DNA of 64,000 bases from positions 558,394-622,393 of the forward strand of contig NZ_LMEF01000001.1 in NCBI RefSeq assembly GCF_001427905.1. The letters run 5' to 3'. The stretch comes from Flavobacterium sp. Root420 (GTDB lineage Bacteria; Bacteroidota; Bacteroidia; Flavobacteriales; Flavobacteriaceae). The position numbers and the translations under genes are program-made. Below, in pieces: positions 47,311 through 55,975 of the stretch (its first letter is position 1; each line of letters starts with the position of its first letter). Under the pieces are notes generated by a model that was not told the DNA's origin, made no database searches, and saw only the letters and a program-made list of their open reading frames with translations.

Positions 47311-48792
47311 ATGGCATTTGGATTCCCTGCGAACTTCTCAGAATTAATTCCTTTAAACAATCTATCTCAACCAGCTTTTATTCTGACTTCTATAAGTATT
47401 TGTAAAAAACTAAATTGGAATTTAATTACCATTGATGAAAATGAAATTATTGCAATTTCAAAAAACAAGAAAGACACATGGAACGAAACTATTTCTATTA
47501 CATTTGATGAGGAAAATACGGCAATTGTTACAAGTTCATCAAACGGAAATCAATTTTACGATCGAGGCCGAAATAAAAAAAACACTGGCAATTTTTTAAA
47601 TTTTTATTTCGAAGAATTAAAAGAAATTTCAAATCCAAATTTGAGTCAGGATGCTTTTCAGGAGCAAATTAAAATAGAGCAGAAAAACCTTTTGACAGGA
47701 AAAGAAACAGAACGAAAGATTACTTCATTTTATTCCATTTTTTCAATTTTCATTCCATCAAAAAGCTATTTCATTACGCCAGTTTTAATCTATTTAAATA
47801 TTATATATTTTTTGATTATGATATTTTCTGGTGTTCATTTTTTTGCTCCGACGGTTCAGGAAATAATTGACTGGGGCGGAAATCACGGTCCACTTACCTA
47901 TGAAAACCAATATTGGAGGTTATTATCTGCCTGTTTTGTACATATTGGATTCTTTCATTTAGTAACCAATTGCATTACGTTGGCTTATGTTGGATTGCTT
48001 TTAGAATCTTATCTCAAAAAATGGATTTTTCTAATTACTTATTTGTTCTGCGGAATTCTGGCGAGCTTAAGTAGTTTGTACTGGAATAAGGATCTTGTAA
48101 GTGCTGGCGCATCGGGAGCCATATTTGGAATGTTTGGTGTTTTGTTAATTGCTGCTCTAGGGAAAAGAATAGACGCAAAACTAACTGCTAAAATTGTCTT
48201 TTTGGTAGTTCTAAACATTTGTTACAGCTTTAGTGATGGAATTGACAGTGCAGCTCATATTGGTGGATTTCTTGCAGGAATTGTTTTTGGCCTAACTGTT
48301 TTTATTTCAGGTGAAAAAAGAAAAATTGGACTTGCCTCAATTTATTCAGTAGCCTTAATTTCAATCATTTGCCTTTATATAAATTTAAAAAGTTCTCAAG
48401 TTTATATTTATCAGATAATGGAATATGAAAAAAGAATGCAAGAGTTTGTTGACATGGAAAAAATGGCTTTAGAAGCTTATAGTGTTCAATATGGCAATTC
48501 CTATTTTGAAAATAAAGAAAGTACGCTGTATTTAATTAAAGATCGGGGTATTTATTATTGGAACGAGAATATTACTTTGATGACTGAGCTGGATAAATTA
48601 TATCTACCAAAAGAAATTCACGAGCAAAATGAAAGATTGATCGAGTATTGCAAATTGAGAATTAGCTTTTATGAACTTGCTTATAAAAAAATCGTGGAAA
48701 ACAGCACTTTATATGATGAAAAAATGCTTGCTCTGGACTTCAAAATATCTAGCATTATGAATCAGATTAATAAAGCAAACCCTAAGAGTTAA
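47311..48792 (+). CDS. rhomboid-family intramembrane serine protease
   Basis: The 493-aa protein has a cytoplasmic N-terminal region of about 150 residues, then a six-helix rhomboid core. The catalytic Ser is in GASGAIFG (Ser268) and the His in AAHIGGFLAG (His316). A long helical C-terminal extension (about 345-493) with no domain that I recognise follows the last helix. Rhomboids cleave transmembrane segments of partner proteins. It stands alone, in the same direction as the CLC gene. Confidence 0.88.
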   Translation: MAFGFPANFSELIPLNNLSQPAFILTSISICKKLNWNLITIDENEIIAISKNKKDTWNETISITFDEENTAIVTSSSNGNQFYDRGRNKKNTGNFLNFYFEELKEISNPNLSQDAFQEQIKIEQKNLLTGKETERKITSFYSIFSIFIPSKSYFITPVLIYLNIIYFLIMIFSGVHFFAPTVQEIIDWGGNHGPLTYENQYWRLLSACFVHIGFFHLVTNCITLAYVGLLLESYLKKWIFLITYLFCGILASLSSLYWNKDLVSAGASGAIFGMFGVLLIAALGKRIDAKLTAKIVFLVVLNICYSFSDGIDSAAHIGGFLAGIVFGLTVFISGEKRKIGLASIYSVALISIICLYINLKSSQVYIYQIMEYEKRMQEFVDMEKMALEAYSVQYGNSYFENKESTLYLIKDRGIYYWNENITLMTELDKLYLPKEIHEQNERLIEYCKLRISFYELAYKKIVENSTLYDEKMLALDFKISSIMNQINKANPKS

Positions 48793-48951
48793 ATTAAAAT
48801 TGGAATTTCGCTCTCGGTATAAAATAATTTCCTTCAAATACCAAATATTAAATTTTAAAAATAAAGTTCACTATAACTTATAACTCCTAACTTATAACTT
48901 ATAAAAGTGTGTTAATCTCCAAAATGTTTTCAGCATTACATTAAAAAAATG

Positions 48952-48959
48952 TAAATTCG
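48952..48959 (+). promoter_or_regulatory. possible -7 box of nrnA
   Basis: TAAATTCG resembles TAnnTTTG with one mismatch and ends 6 nt before the nrnA ATG at 48966. It would give a leaderless mRNA. No convincing -33 TTG is visible, so this is a weak call. Confidence 0.35.
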
Positions 48960-48965
48960 CACACT

Positions 48966-49970
48966 ATGAAAATACAAGATATTCAGGCAATAGAATTGTT
49001 GCTTGCGACTCCAAAGAAAATTGCAATTATACCGCACAGAGGACCAGATGGCGACGCTATGGGTTCTACTTTAGGCTTATACCATTTTTTATTAAAAAAC
49101 AATCACCAGCCTACGGTTATTGCTCCTAATGATTTTCCTGATTTTTTAGCTTGGCTTCCAGGTTCTGAAACTGTAAAAATATTTGAAAAAGACACTGAAA
49201 ATTGCACCAAAATATTAGAAGAAGCAGAGTTGATTTTCACACTTGACTTTAATGCTTTTCATCGAACAGGCGAAATGGAACATACTTTAGCAAAGTTAAC
49301 AGCTCCATTTATCATGATTGATCATCATCAAAAACCTGATGATTATGCTGCTTATACCTACTCTGATACATCATTTGGATCAACTTGCGAAATGGTTTAT
49401 AATTTCATTTCTTTCTTGAACAAAAAAGAGGATTTAGATAAAACCATTGCAACTTGCATTTATACCGGTATTTTAACCGATTCAGGTTCGTTCCGTTTTC
49501 CGGGAACCACAGGAAACACGCACCGCATTATTGCAGAATTAATTGATTTAGGAGTTGAAAACACTCAGATTCCTGTATTATTATTTGATAATAGTTCGTA
49601 CAGTCGCCTGCAATTATTAGGACGTGCTTTGCAGAACATGAAAGTATTAGAAGAACATAAAACGTCGTATACTTCGCTTACGCAGGAAGAGCTGGATTCA
49701 TTTGATTATGTAAAAGGCGATACTGAAGGAATTGTAAATTACGGTTTAAGTATAAAAGGTATTGTTTTTACCGCTATTTTTATCGAAAATAAAGATGAGA
49801 AAATTATCAAAATTTCTTTCCGTTCGCAAGGTGGATTTGATGTGAATCAGTTCGCCAGAGATCATTTTAACGGTGGCGGGCATAGTAATGCTGCCGGTGG
49901 AAGATCAGACGTTTCGATGGAAGAAACCCTGAAAAAATTTGAAGATTTAGTAACTAAACTAAAAATATAA
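48966..49970 (+). CDS. nrnA: bifunctional oligoribonuclease/pAp phosphatase
   Basis: This 334-aa DHH/DHHA1-family enzyme degrades short RNA oligonucleotides and pAp to nucleotides. It has the motif PHRGPDGDAMGST near the N-terminus, the DHH metal site MIDHHQKPD (Asp119-His121) and the C-terminal DHHA1 glycine motif (GGGHSNAAGG, about 305). It is followed 6 bp later by gldI, so a shared transcript is likely. Confidence 0.92.
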   Translation: MKIQDIQAIELLLATPKKIAIIPHRGPDGDAMGSTLGLYHFLLKNNHQPTVIAPNDFPDFLAWLPGSETVKIFEKDTENCTKILEEAELIFTLDFNAFHRTGEMEHTLAKLTAPFIMIDHHQKPDDYAAYTYSDTSFGSTCEMVYNFISFLNKKEDLDKTIATCIYTGILTDSGSFRFPGTTGNTHRIIAELIDLGVENTQIPVLLFDNSSYSRLQLLGRALQNMKVLEEHKTSYTSLTQEELDSFDYVKGDTEGIVNYGLSIKGIVFTAIFIENKDEKIIKISFRSQGGFDVNQFARDHFNGGGHSNAAGGRSDVSMEETLKKFEDLVTKLKI

Positions 49971-49976
49971 CCTACT

Positions 49977-50687
49977 ATGAACTACATAAAACTAAGCATT
50001 TACACGCTCCTTCTTGCTGTTTTATTGGTTAGCTGTAAACAACATGAAGATGCCAGAAGACCTATTTCAAGAGCTTCGGGAACTTTTATGAAAAAGTCAG
50101 TTGACCGTAATAAAAAATTAATAGCAGACGAAGAAAATGTTATTAAGAAAATCATCAAAAGCAATCCAAAAGTAAAATACTACGCCACAAGAAAAGGCTA
50201 TTGGCTTTCTTATGACGAAAGAAACTTAACCGAAACGCAGCAAACGCCCCGAAAAGGAGATATTGCTTATTTCAATTTGGAAGTAAAAGACATGAAAGGC
50301 AATATGATTTATTCAGAAGCTGATCTTGGCCCACAAACCTATTACGTAGACAAACAGGACATCATGATGGGTTTGCGTGACGGTATCAAACTGATGCGTA
50401 AAAACGAAACCGTAACTTTCTTATTTCCATCACATATTGCATATGGCTATCATGGAGACAATAAAAAAATTGGTCCAAATCAATCTTTAATGTGTACGGT
50501 TACGCTGCGTAATTTTGTTCCGGATCCGGCAGCTCCACAAACAGCAGTCCCGGCAGCACAAACTCCAACAGGGCAGACTTCAGCTCCAACAGCAACAACA
50601 ACCGGACAAGCTCCAAAACCTGCAGTGGCAAAACCTGCAGTGGCAAAATCAGTAACTCCAATTAAAAAAGATACAATAACCCCATAA
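49977..50687 (+). CDS. gldI: gliding-motility FKBP-type peptidyl-prolyl isomerase lipoprotein GldI
   Basis: The 236-aa protein has a lipobox (VLLVSCKQHEDAR, Cys20) and an FKBP-type PPIase domain (about 85-185, with KNETVTFLFPSHIAYGYHG). A Pro/Ala/Thr-rich tail contains the direct repeat KPAVAKPAVAKS. GldI is required for gliding and type IX secretion in F. johnsoniae, probably assisting envelope protein folding. It follows nrnA and precedes two more PPIase genes. Confidence 0.88.
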   Translation: MNYIKLSIYTLLLAVLLVSCKQHEDARRPISRASGTFMKKSVDRNKKLIADEENVIKKIIKSNPKVKYYATRKGYWLSYDERNLTETQQTPRKGDIAYFNLEVKDMKGNMIYSEADLGPQTYYVDKQDIMMGLRDGIKLMRKNETVTFLFPSHIAYGYHGDNKKIGPNQSLMCTVTLRNFVPDPAAPQTAVPAAQTPTGQTSAPTATTTGQAPKPAVAKPAVAKSVTPIKKDTITP

Positions 50688-50703
50688 AAACAACATTTTA
50701 AAA

Positions 50704-51777
50704 ATGAAAAAGAGTATTTTATTATTACTACTAGCCGTTACCTCATTTTATTCTTGTAAAGACGAGCATAGCAATTTGCCTGATGGTTTGTATGCTGACA
50801 TTGAAACTAGTAAAGGACATATTATTGTTGAATTGGATTATAAAAAAGCACCAATTACAGTAGCAAATTTTGTAACCTTAGCAGAAGGTAAAAACGAATT
50901 TGTTAAAGAATATCTTAAAGGCAAACCTTTTTATGATGGTTTAAAATTCCACAGAGTAATTGAAGAATTCATGATTCAAACCGGAGATCCTGAAGGAACT
51001 GGTTCTGGAGATACAGGTTATAAATTTAAAGATGAAATTACTGATTTAAAATTTGACAAAGCAGGTGTTTTGGCTATGGCCAATAATGGTCCCGGAACAA
51101 ACAGCAGTCAATTTTTTATTACCCATGTAGAAACTCCCTGGTTAGACGGAAAACACACTATTTTTGGTCATGTAGTTGAAAAAGGGCAAGAAGTAGTAAA
51201 TCAGGTAAAACAAGACGATAAAATTGTTACTGTAACTATCATCAGAAATGGTGAAGCGGCTAAAAAGTTTGATGCCGTTAAAGTATTTCATGATTATTTT
51301 TCAGAAATAGCAAAAGAACAAAGCAAATATGCAGGAGTTCAAAAAGAAAAAGTAGATGCACTTGCTGTATTAAAAGCTAAAGCTACAAAAACAAGCAGTG
51401 GTTTACAGTATGTAATTACTGAAAAAGGAACAGGAAAAAAACCTGCAAACGGAACCCAGGTTTATATTCATTACTCTGGTTTCTTAGAAAACGGAACCCT
51501 TTTTGATTCAAGTGTGGAAGAGGTAGCTAAAACTTTTGGAAAATTTGATGCTGCAAGAGCTGAAGCAAAGCAATATCAGCCAATTCCTTTTACAGCAGGA
51601 AGTAAATCAGGTCTGATTCCTGGTTTTATTGAAGGAATTGAACAACTTTCATTTGGAGATAAAGCAGTTATTTTTATCCCGTCTCATTTAGCGTACGGAG
51701 CAGCAGGAGCTGGAAACGTTATTCCGCCAAATGCTAATATTGTTTTCGAAATTCAATTATTAGAAAAACCACAATAA
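50704..51777 (+). CDS. cyclophilin-FKBP fusion peptidyl-prolyl isomerase lipoprotein
   Basis: The 357-aa predicted lipoprotein (SFYSCKDE, Cys18) has a cyclophilin domain (about 30-185, with FHRVIEEFMIQTGDPEGTG and NSSQFFITHVETPWLDGKHTIFG). An FKBP domain follows (about 235-355, with LFDSSVEEV and SHLAYGAAGAGNVIPPN). Two unrelated PPIase folds in one chain suggest a periplasmic foldase. It follows gldI by 16 bp and is similar to the next gene, consistent with duplication. Confidence 0.9.
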   Translation: MKKSILLLLLAVTSFYSCKDEHSNLPDGLYADIETSKGHIIVELDYKKAPITVANFVTLAEGKNEFVKEYLKGKPFYDGLKFHRVIEEFMIQTGDPEGTGSGDTGYKFKDEITDLKFDKAGVLAMANNGPGTNSSQFFITHVETPWLDGKHTIFGHVVEKGQEVVNQVKQDDKIVTVTIIRNGEAAKKFDAVKVFHDYFSEIAKEQSKYAGVQKEKVDALAVLKAKATKTSSGLQYVITEKGTGKKPANGTQVYIHYSGFLENGTLFDSSVEEVAKTFGKFDAARAEAKQYQPIPFTAGSKSGLIPGFIEGIEQLSFGDKAVIFIPSHLAYGAAGAGNVIPPNANIVFEIQLLEKPQ

Positions 51778-51816
51778 ACATTTTAAAACTTATCATAGAC
51801 TTAAATTCGGAATACG

Positions 51817-52947
51817 ATGAAATTTAAATTTCTATTTTTATTTTGCCTTGCAATAGTAAATATTCAGGCTCAGACAACAAAAAAACCTGTTGCAAAACCA
51901 AAAGCTGCACCAACAAAGACAGTTGCTAAGGGAGATCCAAATGATGGCATTTTTGCTACTATTTCTACAACAAAAGGAGACATTGTGGTTTCTTTAGAAT
52001 ATGAAAAAGCGCCAGTTACGGTAGCTAACTTTATTTCTTTGGCAGAAGGAAAAAATCCTAATGTAAAAGTGGAAAAACTAAAAGGAAAACCCTTTTATGA
52101 CGGATTAAAATTCCACAGAGTTATAAATGATTTCATGATTCAGGGTGGAGATCCTGACGGAAATGGTTCAGGAGGTCCCGGATATTCATTTAAAGATGAA
52201 TTTAGAGAAGAATTAAAATTTGACAAAGGCGGAATTTTGGCAATGGCAAATTCTGGTCCTGCAACGAACGGAAGCCAATTTTTCATTACCCATAAAGAAA
52301 CTCCATGGTTAAATGGAAAACACACTATTTTTGGACATGTCGTTTCCGGAATGGACAATGTAAATAAGATTGTTCAGGATGATATCATGACAAAAATTAC
52401 CATTACACGTAAAGGTGCTGCAGCTAAGAAATTTGATGCCGTAAAAGTTTTAACTGAAGACGCTAAAAAAGACGAAGCAAAAAAATTAGAATCTCAAAAA
52501 GTTGTTAAGAATAAAGCAACTTATTTTGCAGCTACAAAAGCTAAAGCGACTACAACAGCTTCTGGTTTAAAATATGTAATTATACAAAAAGGAACTGGTG
52601 TAAAAGGTGCTGAAGGCTCTAACATTTATTTTCATTATGCCGGTTATTTTGAGGACGGAAATCTTTTTGACAGCAGTATGCCAAGTGTAGCAAAAGCCTA
52701 TGGTAAATATGACGCCAACAGAGATGCACAAGGAGGATACAAAGCTTTCCCTTTTACAGTTGGTAAAAAAGACGGAATGATTCCGGGATTCATCGAAGCG
52801 CTTGCCATGATGACTGATGGAGAAAAAGCAATTTTCTTTCTTCCTTCTAATTTAGCTTACGGAGAAAAAGGTGCCGGAGGTGTAATTCCACCAAACGCTA
52901 CTTTAATTTTTGAAATTGAAACGTATCAAAATCAACCAGTGAAGTAA
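51817..52947 (+). CDS. second cyclophilin-FKBP fusion peptidyl-prolyl isomerase
   Basis: The 376-aa protein has an SPI-type signal peptide (MKFKFLFLFCLAIVNIQAQ) rather than a lipobox. A Lys/Ala/Pro linker leads into a cyclophilin domain (about 50-205, with FHRVINDFMIQGGDPDGNG), then an FKBP domain (about 240-370). It is a close paralogue of the preceding gene, with the same fused domains, and lies 39 bp after it. One copy is probably membrane-anchored and the other soluble in the periplasm. Confidence 0.9.
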   Translation: MKFKFLFLFCLAIVNIQAQTTKKPVAKPKAAPTKTVAKGDPNDGIFATISTTKGDIVVSLEYEKAPVTVANFISLAEGKNPNVKVEKLKGKPFYDGLKFHRVINDFMIQGGDPDGNGSGGPGYSFKDEFREELKFDKGGILAMANSGPATNGSQFFITHKETPWLNGKHTIFGHVVSGMDNVNKIVQDDIMTKITITRKGAAAKKFDAVKVLTEDAKKDEAKKLESQKVVKNKATYFAATKAKATTTASGLKYVIIQKGTGVKGAEGSNIYFHYAGYFEDGNLFDSSMPSVAKAYGKYDANRDAQGGYKAFPFTVGKKDGMIPGFIEALAMMTDGEKAIFFLPSNLAYGEKGAGGVIPPNATLIFEIETYQNQPVK

Positions 52948-52975
52948 TTAATACTGTTTATTTTAAGTAAAAATA

Positions 52976-53009
52976 AAAAGCCATCAAATCATAGATTTTG
53001 ATGGCTTTT
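52976..53009 (+). terminator. terminator after the PPIase genes
   Basis: AAAAGCCATCAAA (52976-52988) pairs with TTTGATGGCTTTT (52997-53009) around 8 nt and is followed by CTATTTT. It ends the nrnA-gldI-PPIase series. Confidence 0.8.
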
Positions 53010-53131
53010 CTATTTTGCTCCATTTTCAACATTCTGATAAATCTTCAATTTAAGCAGATAATCTGTCGCAAGAACAATGGTAGTAACACTATTTGTAACG
53101 ATTTTCTACTAAATCATAAACAAAATAGTTT

Positions 53132-53139
53132 ACCTTTGC
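53132..53139 (+). promoter_or_regulatory. -7 promoter box of the EamA gene
   Basis: TACCTTTG matches TAnnTTTG exactly, 31 nt before the EamA ATG. The expected -33 TTG is not clear. Confidence 0.45.
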
Positions 53140-53170
53140 CGGCTTTAATTTTTTAAAAAAGGAAATTCTG

Positions 53171-54067
53171 ATGTCACAAAACAATGTATTAAAAGGAGTA
53201 TTTTTAGTTGCTTTAGGAGCTACAACTTATGGAATGTTAGCCACTTTTGTGAAAATGGCTTATTCTGAAGGATATACCACTGCCGAAGTAACAACTTCTC
53301 AATTTGTTTTAGGGATTATTGGAATTCTATTAATCAATGCATTTCAAAAAATAAAGCATAAAGACAATGTTGTAAAAGCTACTCCAAAAAACATATTCAA
53401 CCTGATGCTTGCCGGAACCTCTTTAGGAATGACAAGTCTGTTTTATTATTTGGCTGTAAAGTACATTCCAGTTTCTATTGGAATCGTTTTATTGATGCAA
53501 ACCGTTTGGATGGGCGTTTTATTGGAAATGATTTTGGAAAAAAAATTACCCTCAAAACAAAAAGTAATCGCGGTTTTCATCGTCCTTGTCGGAACTGTTT
53601 TGGCTACTAATATCATCAATAACGATATAAAATTAGATTGGCGTGGAATTGTTTGGGGCGTTATGGCTGCAGCTTCTTTTACTACAACTATGTTCACTGC
53701 AAATCGTGTTGCTACCGAAATCTCATCGGCACAAAGAAGTTTATATATGCTTTTAGGAGGTGCTGTAATTGTATTTTCATTTGCATTTGTTACTCAGGTT
53801 ACGCCTTTTAATCTGGAAATTTTCATGAAATGGGGAATTGTGCTGTCTTTATTCGGAACTATTATTCCACCAATGCTAATGAATGCAGGTTTCCCGTTAA
53901 CCGGAATTGGTTTGGGAAGTATCGTTTCTGCATTGGAATTACCTGTTTCTGTAATGATGGCTTATATACTTTTAAATGAAAAAGTAATCTTGTTGCAATG
54001 GGTTGGAATTGTTTTAATTATCCTAGCCATTATTATCATGAATGTAAATTTTAAGCGTAAAAAGTAG
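53171..54067 (+). CDS. EamA/DMT-family transporter
   Basis: The 298-aa membrane protein has ten hydrophobic segments in two EamA repeats, starting GVFLVALGATTYGMLATFVK and with the second repeat opening WRGIVWGVMAAASF at about 155. DMT transporters export metabolites such as amino acids or nucleobases. The substrate cannot be told. It is a monocistronic gene between the PPIase and DoxX-like genes. Confidence 0.9.
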   Translation: MSQNNVLKGVFLVALGATTYGMLATFVKMAYSEGYTTAEVTTSQFVLGIIGILLINAFQKIKHKDNVVKATPKNIFNLMLAGTSLGMTSLFYYLAVKYIPVSIGIVLLMQTVWMGVLLEMILEKKLPSKQKVIAVFIVLVGTVLATNIINNDIKLDWRGIVWGVMAAASFTTTMFTANRVATEISSAQRSLYMLLGGAVIVFSFAFVTQVTPFNLEIFMKWGIVLSLFGTIIPPMLMNAGFPLTGIGLGSIVSALELPVSVMMAYILLNEKVILLQWVGIVLIILAIIIMNVNFKRKK

Positions 54068-54153
54068 TTCATTTTATACAGAATTAAAAAAAGCTTCTTG
54101 TAATGTTATAATTGTTAATTTTTTTATAAATTCGCGATAAACAATATGATATC

Positions 54154-54510
54154 ATGAATTTACCCTGGCATTTATATTTAATGGCTTTTCTATATATAAT
54201 TGCTGGAATTAATCATTTTAGAAGTCCCGGAATGTACATTCGAATCATTCCGCCCCTATTCAAAAACCCCAAATTAATAAATACTTTAAGTGGAATTGCC
54301 GAAATACTTTTAGGCCTACTTCTAATGTTTCCTTTCTCAAAAAAATTTGCTGCATGGGGAATTATAGCGCTATTAGTTGCTATATTTCCGGCCAACTTAT
54401 TTATGTTTCAAAATAAAAAAGCGAGTTTCGGTTTACCAAGATGGGTTTTATTCGTACGTTTGCCCTTACAAATTGTTTTGATTTATTGGGCTTACCAATA
54501 TACATTCTAA
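54154..54510 (+). CDS. DoxX/MauE-like small membrane protein
   Basis: The 118-aa protein has four predicted transmembrane helices. The first carries LYLMAFLYIIAGINHFRSPG, the DoxX-type opening, and a later one ISGIAEILLG-like turn (NTLSGIAEILLGLLLMFP). Family members are found near redox genes; no specific role is known here. It lies 24 bp before aqpZ and may be co-transcribed. Confidence 0.8.
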   Translation: MNLPWHLYLMAFLYIIAGINHFRSPGMYIRIIPPLFKNPKLINTLSGIAEILLGLLLMFPFSKKFAAWGIIALLVAIFPANLFMFQNKKASFGLPRWVLFVRLPLQIVLIYWAYQYTF

Positions 54511-54534
54511 CATTAACCATTAAATTATTTTATT

Positions 54535-55269
54535 ATGAAAAAATTATTTGCAGAATTTTTCGGAACCTATTGGCTCGTTTTTGGAGGTTGCGGAAGCGCC
54601 ATATTTGCTGCCGGAATTCCTGAATTAGGAATTGGATTTGCAGGTGTTGCTTTAGCTTTTGGTTTAACTGTATTAACAATGGCTTATGCTGTTGGACATA
54701 TATCGGGTGGGCATTTTAATCCTGCGGTATCTTTTGGTTTATGGGCTGGAGGAAGATTTCCTGCCAAAGATTTAATTCCATACATCATTGCACAATGTGT
54801 TGGCGCGGTAGCTGCAGCAGGAACGTTGTATACGATTGCTTTAGGAAAAGCCGGTTTTGTCATTGACAATACTAAAGCCGGAGCATTTGCATCTAATGGT
54901 TTTGGGGCATTTTCTCCCGATGGATATTCTTTACAATCTGCTTTTATTGCTGAATTTGTTCTGACTTTGTTTTTCTTATTGATCATTTTAGGAGCAACTG
55001 ATAAATTTGCAAACGGAAGATTTGCTGGTCTTGCTATTGGTTTGGCTTTGACTTTAATTCACTTAATTAGTATTCCAATTACCAATACATCTGTAAATCC
55101 TGCAAGATCGTTATCACAAGCTGTTTTTGTTGGCGGTGAGCCACTATCTCAAGTTTGGTTATTTTGGGTTGCACCTATTTTAGGTGCTCTCCTGGGTGGA
55201 TTTATCTATAAAAATCTATTACAAAAGCATTCTGAAGAATCACAAATAAACAAATCAACTATTACATAA
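54535..55269 (+). CDS. aqpZ: aquaporin Z
   Basis: The 244-aa water channel has six transmembrane helices and both NPA motifs, [11 protein letters not shown] (Asn62) and [11 protein letters not shown] (Asn188). The Arg after the second NPA belongs to the selectivity filter. N-terminal [17 protein letters not shown] is typical of AqpZ. The C-terminal tail ([14 protein letters not shown]) is part of the sequence unit that has been tandemly copied downstream. Confidence 0.95.
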   Translation: MKKLFAEFFGTYWLVFGGCGSAIFAAGIPELGIGFAGVALAFGLTVLTMAYAVGHISGGHFNPAVSFGLWAGGRFPAKDLIPYIIAQCVGAVAAAGTLYTIALGKAGFVIDNTKAGAFASNGFGAFSPDGYSLQSAFIAEFVLTLFFLLIILGATDKFANGRFAGLAIGLALTLIHLISIPITNTSVNPARSLSQAVFVGGEPLSQVWLFWVAPILGALLGGFIYKNLLQKHSEESQINKSTIT

Positions 55270-55287
55270 CCCTTAAAACATAAACTA

Positions 55288-55384
55288 TGGAGTTTTATTT
55301 CTTACTTATCGAAGCAATCTCAGGCGGCAGTTTCGGACCTTCCTGGTAATATCGCTGTTGGTATCATTGGTGGAGGCGCATGGA
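55288..55384 (+). pseudogene. degenerate GlsB-like copy 1
   Basis: From ATGGAGTTTTATTTCTTACTTATCG the frame reads MEFYFLLIEAISGGSFGPSW and stops at TAA. In a shifted frame the following DNA still codes for GLPGNIAVGIIGGGAW, matching the middle of the intact neighbour. Compared with that gene, the copy has lost about 36 bp in the middle and is frameshifted. Confidence 0.75.
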
Positions 55385-55453
55385 ATTACAAAAGCATTCC
55401 GAAGAAGCACAAATAAAAAAATCAACTATTACATAACCCTTAAAACATAAACT

Positions 55454-55548
55454 ATGGAGTTTTATTTCTTACTTATCGAAGCAATCTCAGGCGGTTTCGG
55501 GCCTTCCTGGTAATATCGCTGTTGGTATCATTGTCGGAGGCGCATGGA
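55454..55548 (+). pseudogene. degenerate GlsB-like copy 2
   Basis: This second copy has the same structure as copy 1, with the same internal loss and the same early TAA. It lacks a further three bases (GGCGGTTTCGG in place of GGCGGCAGTTTCGG). The shared lesion shows that the damaged copy was itself duplicated. Confidence 0.75.
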
Positions 55549-55617
55549 ATTACAAAAGCATTCCGAAGAAGCACAAATAAACAAATCAACTATTATATAA
55601 CCCTTAAAACCTAAAAT

Positions 55618-55860
55618 ATGGAGTTTTTATATTTCTTACTTATCGGAGCAATTTCCGGATGGTTAGCAGGTCAAATCTGGAAAGGTGCCGGATTTGGTCT
55701 AATTGGCAATATTATTGTTGGAATCATTGGCGGAATCGTTGGTGGTTGGATTGCAGGTCAACTTGGTATTGGCGGCGGCGGACTTCTTTGGCAAATTCTA
55801 ATTGCTGTTGGAGGTGCGTGGGTTTTACTATTCATCATAAGCCTGATCAAAAAAGCATAA
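55618..55860 (+). CDS. GlsB/YeaQ/YmgE-family stress-response membrane protein
   Basis: The 80-aa protein is Gly-rich with three hydrophobic segments and the repeated GxxGGxxGGW pattern of the transglycosylase-associated family (ISGWLAGQIWKGAGFGLIGN, GIIGGIVGGWIAGQLGIGGG). Members are induced by general stress in many bacteria; their biochemical role is unknown. It is the intact member of a local array with two broken copies upstream. Confidence 0.9.
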   Translation: MEFLYFLLIGAISGWLAGQIWKGAGFGLIGNIIVGIIGGIVGGWIAGQLGIGGGGLLWQILIAVGGAWVLLFIISLIKKA

Positions 55861-55882
55861 ATTATAGCATATTATTTATTTT

Positions 55883-55928
55883 AAAGAGAAAATCAGATAT
55901 ATTTATATCCGGTTTTCTCTTTTCTTTT
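55883..55928 (+). terminator. terminator after the GlsB-like gene
   Basis: AAAGAGAAAATC pairs with GGTTTTCTCTTT, with a smaller inner AGATATA/TATATCC pairing, followed by TCTTTTT. Confidence 0.7.
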
Positions 55929-55975
55929 TATATTTTTAAAAAAGAAATAAAACTGATTTCAAATACATTTTTATT

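Larger units (their letters stand above)
55218..55617. repeat. tandem repeat made of the aqpZ tail and a truncated glsB-like 5' end
   Basis: Unit 1 (55218-55384, 167 bp) and unit 2 (55385-55548, 164 bp) each start ATTACAAAAGCATTC. They carry the last codons of aqpZ, the intergenic CCTTAAAACATAAAC and ATGGAGTTTTATTTCTTACTTA of the next gene. A third unit beginning at 55549 leads into the intact GlsB-like gene. The units differ by a few substitutions and one 3-nt indel, so the duplication is not entirely recent. Confidence 0.85.
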
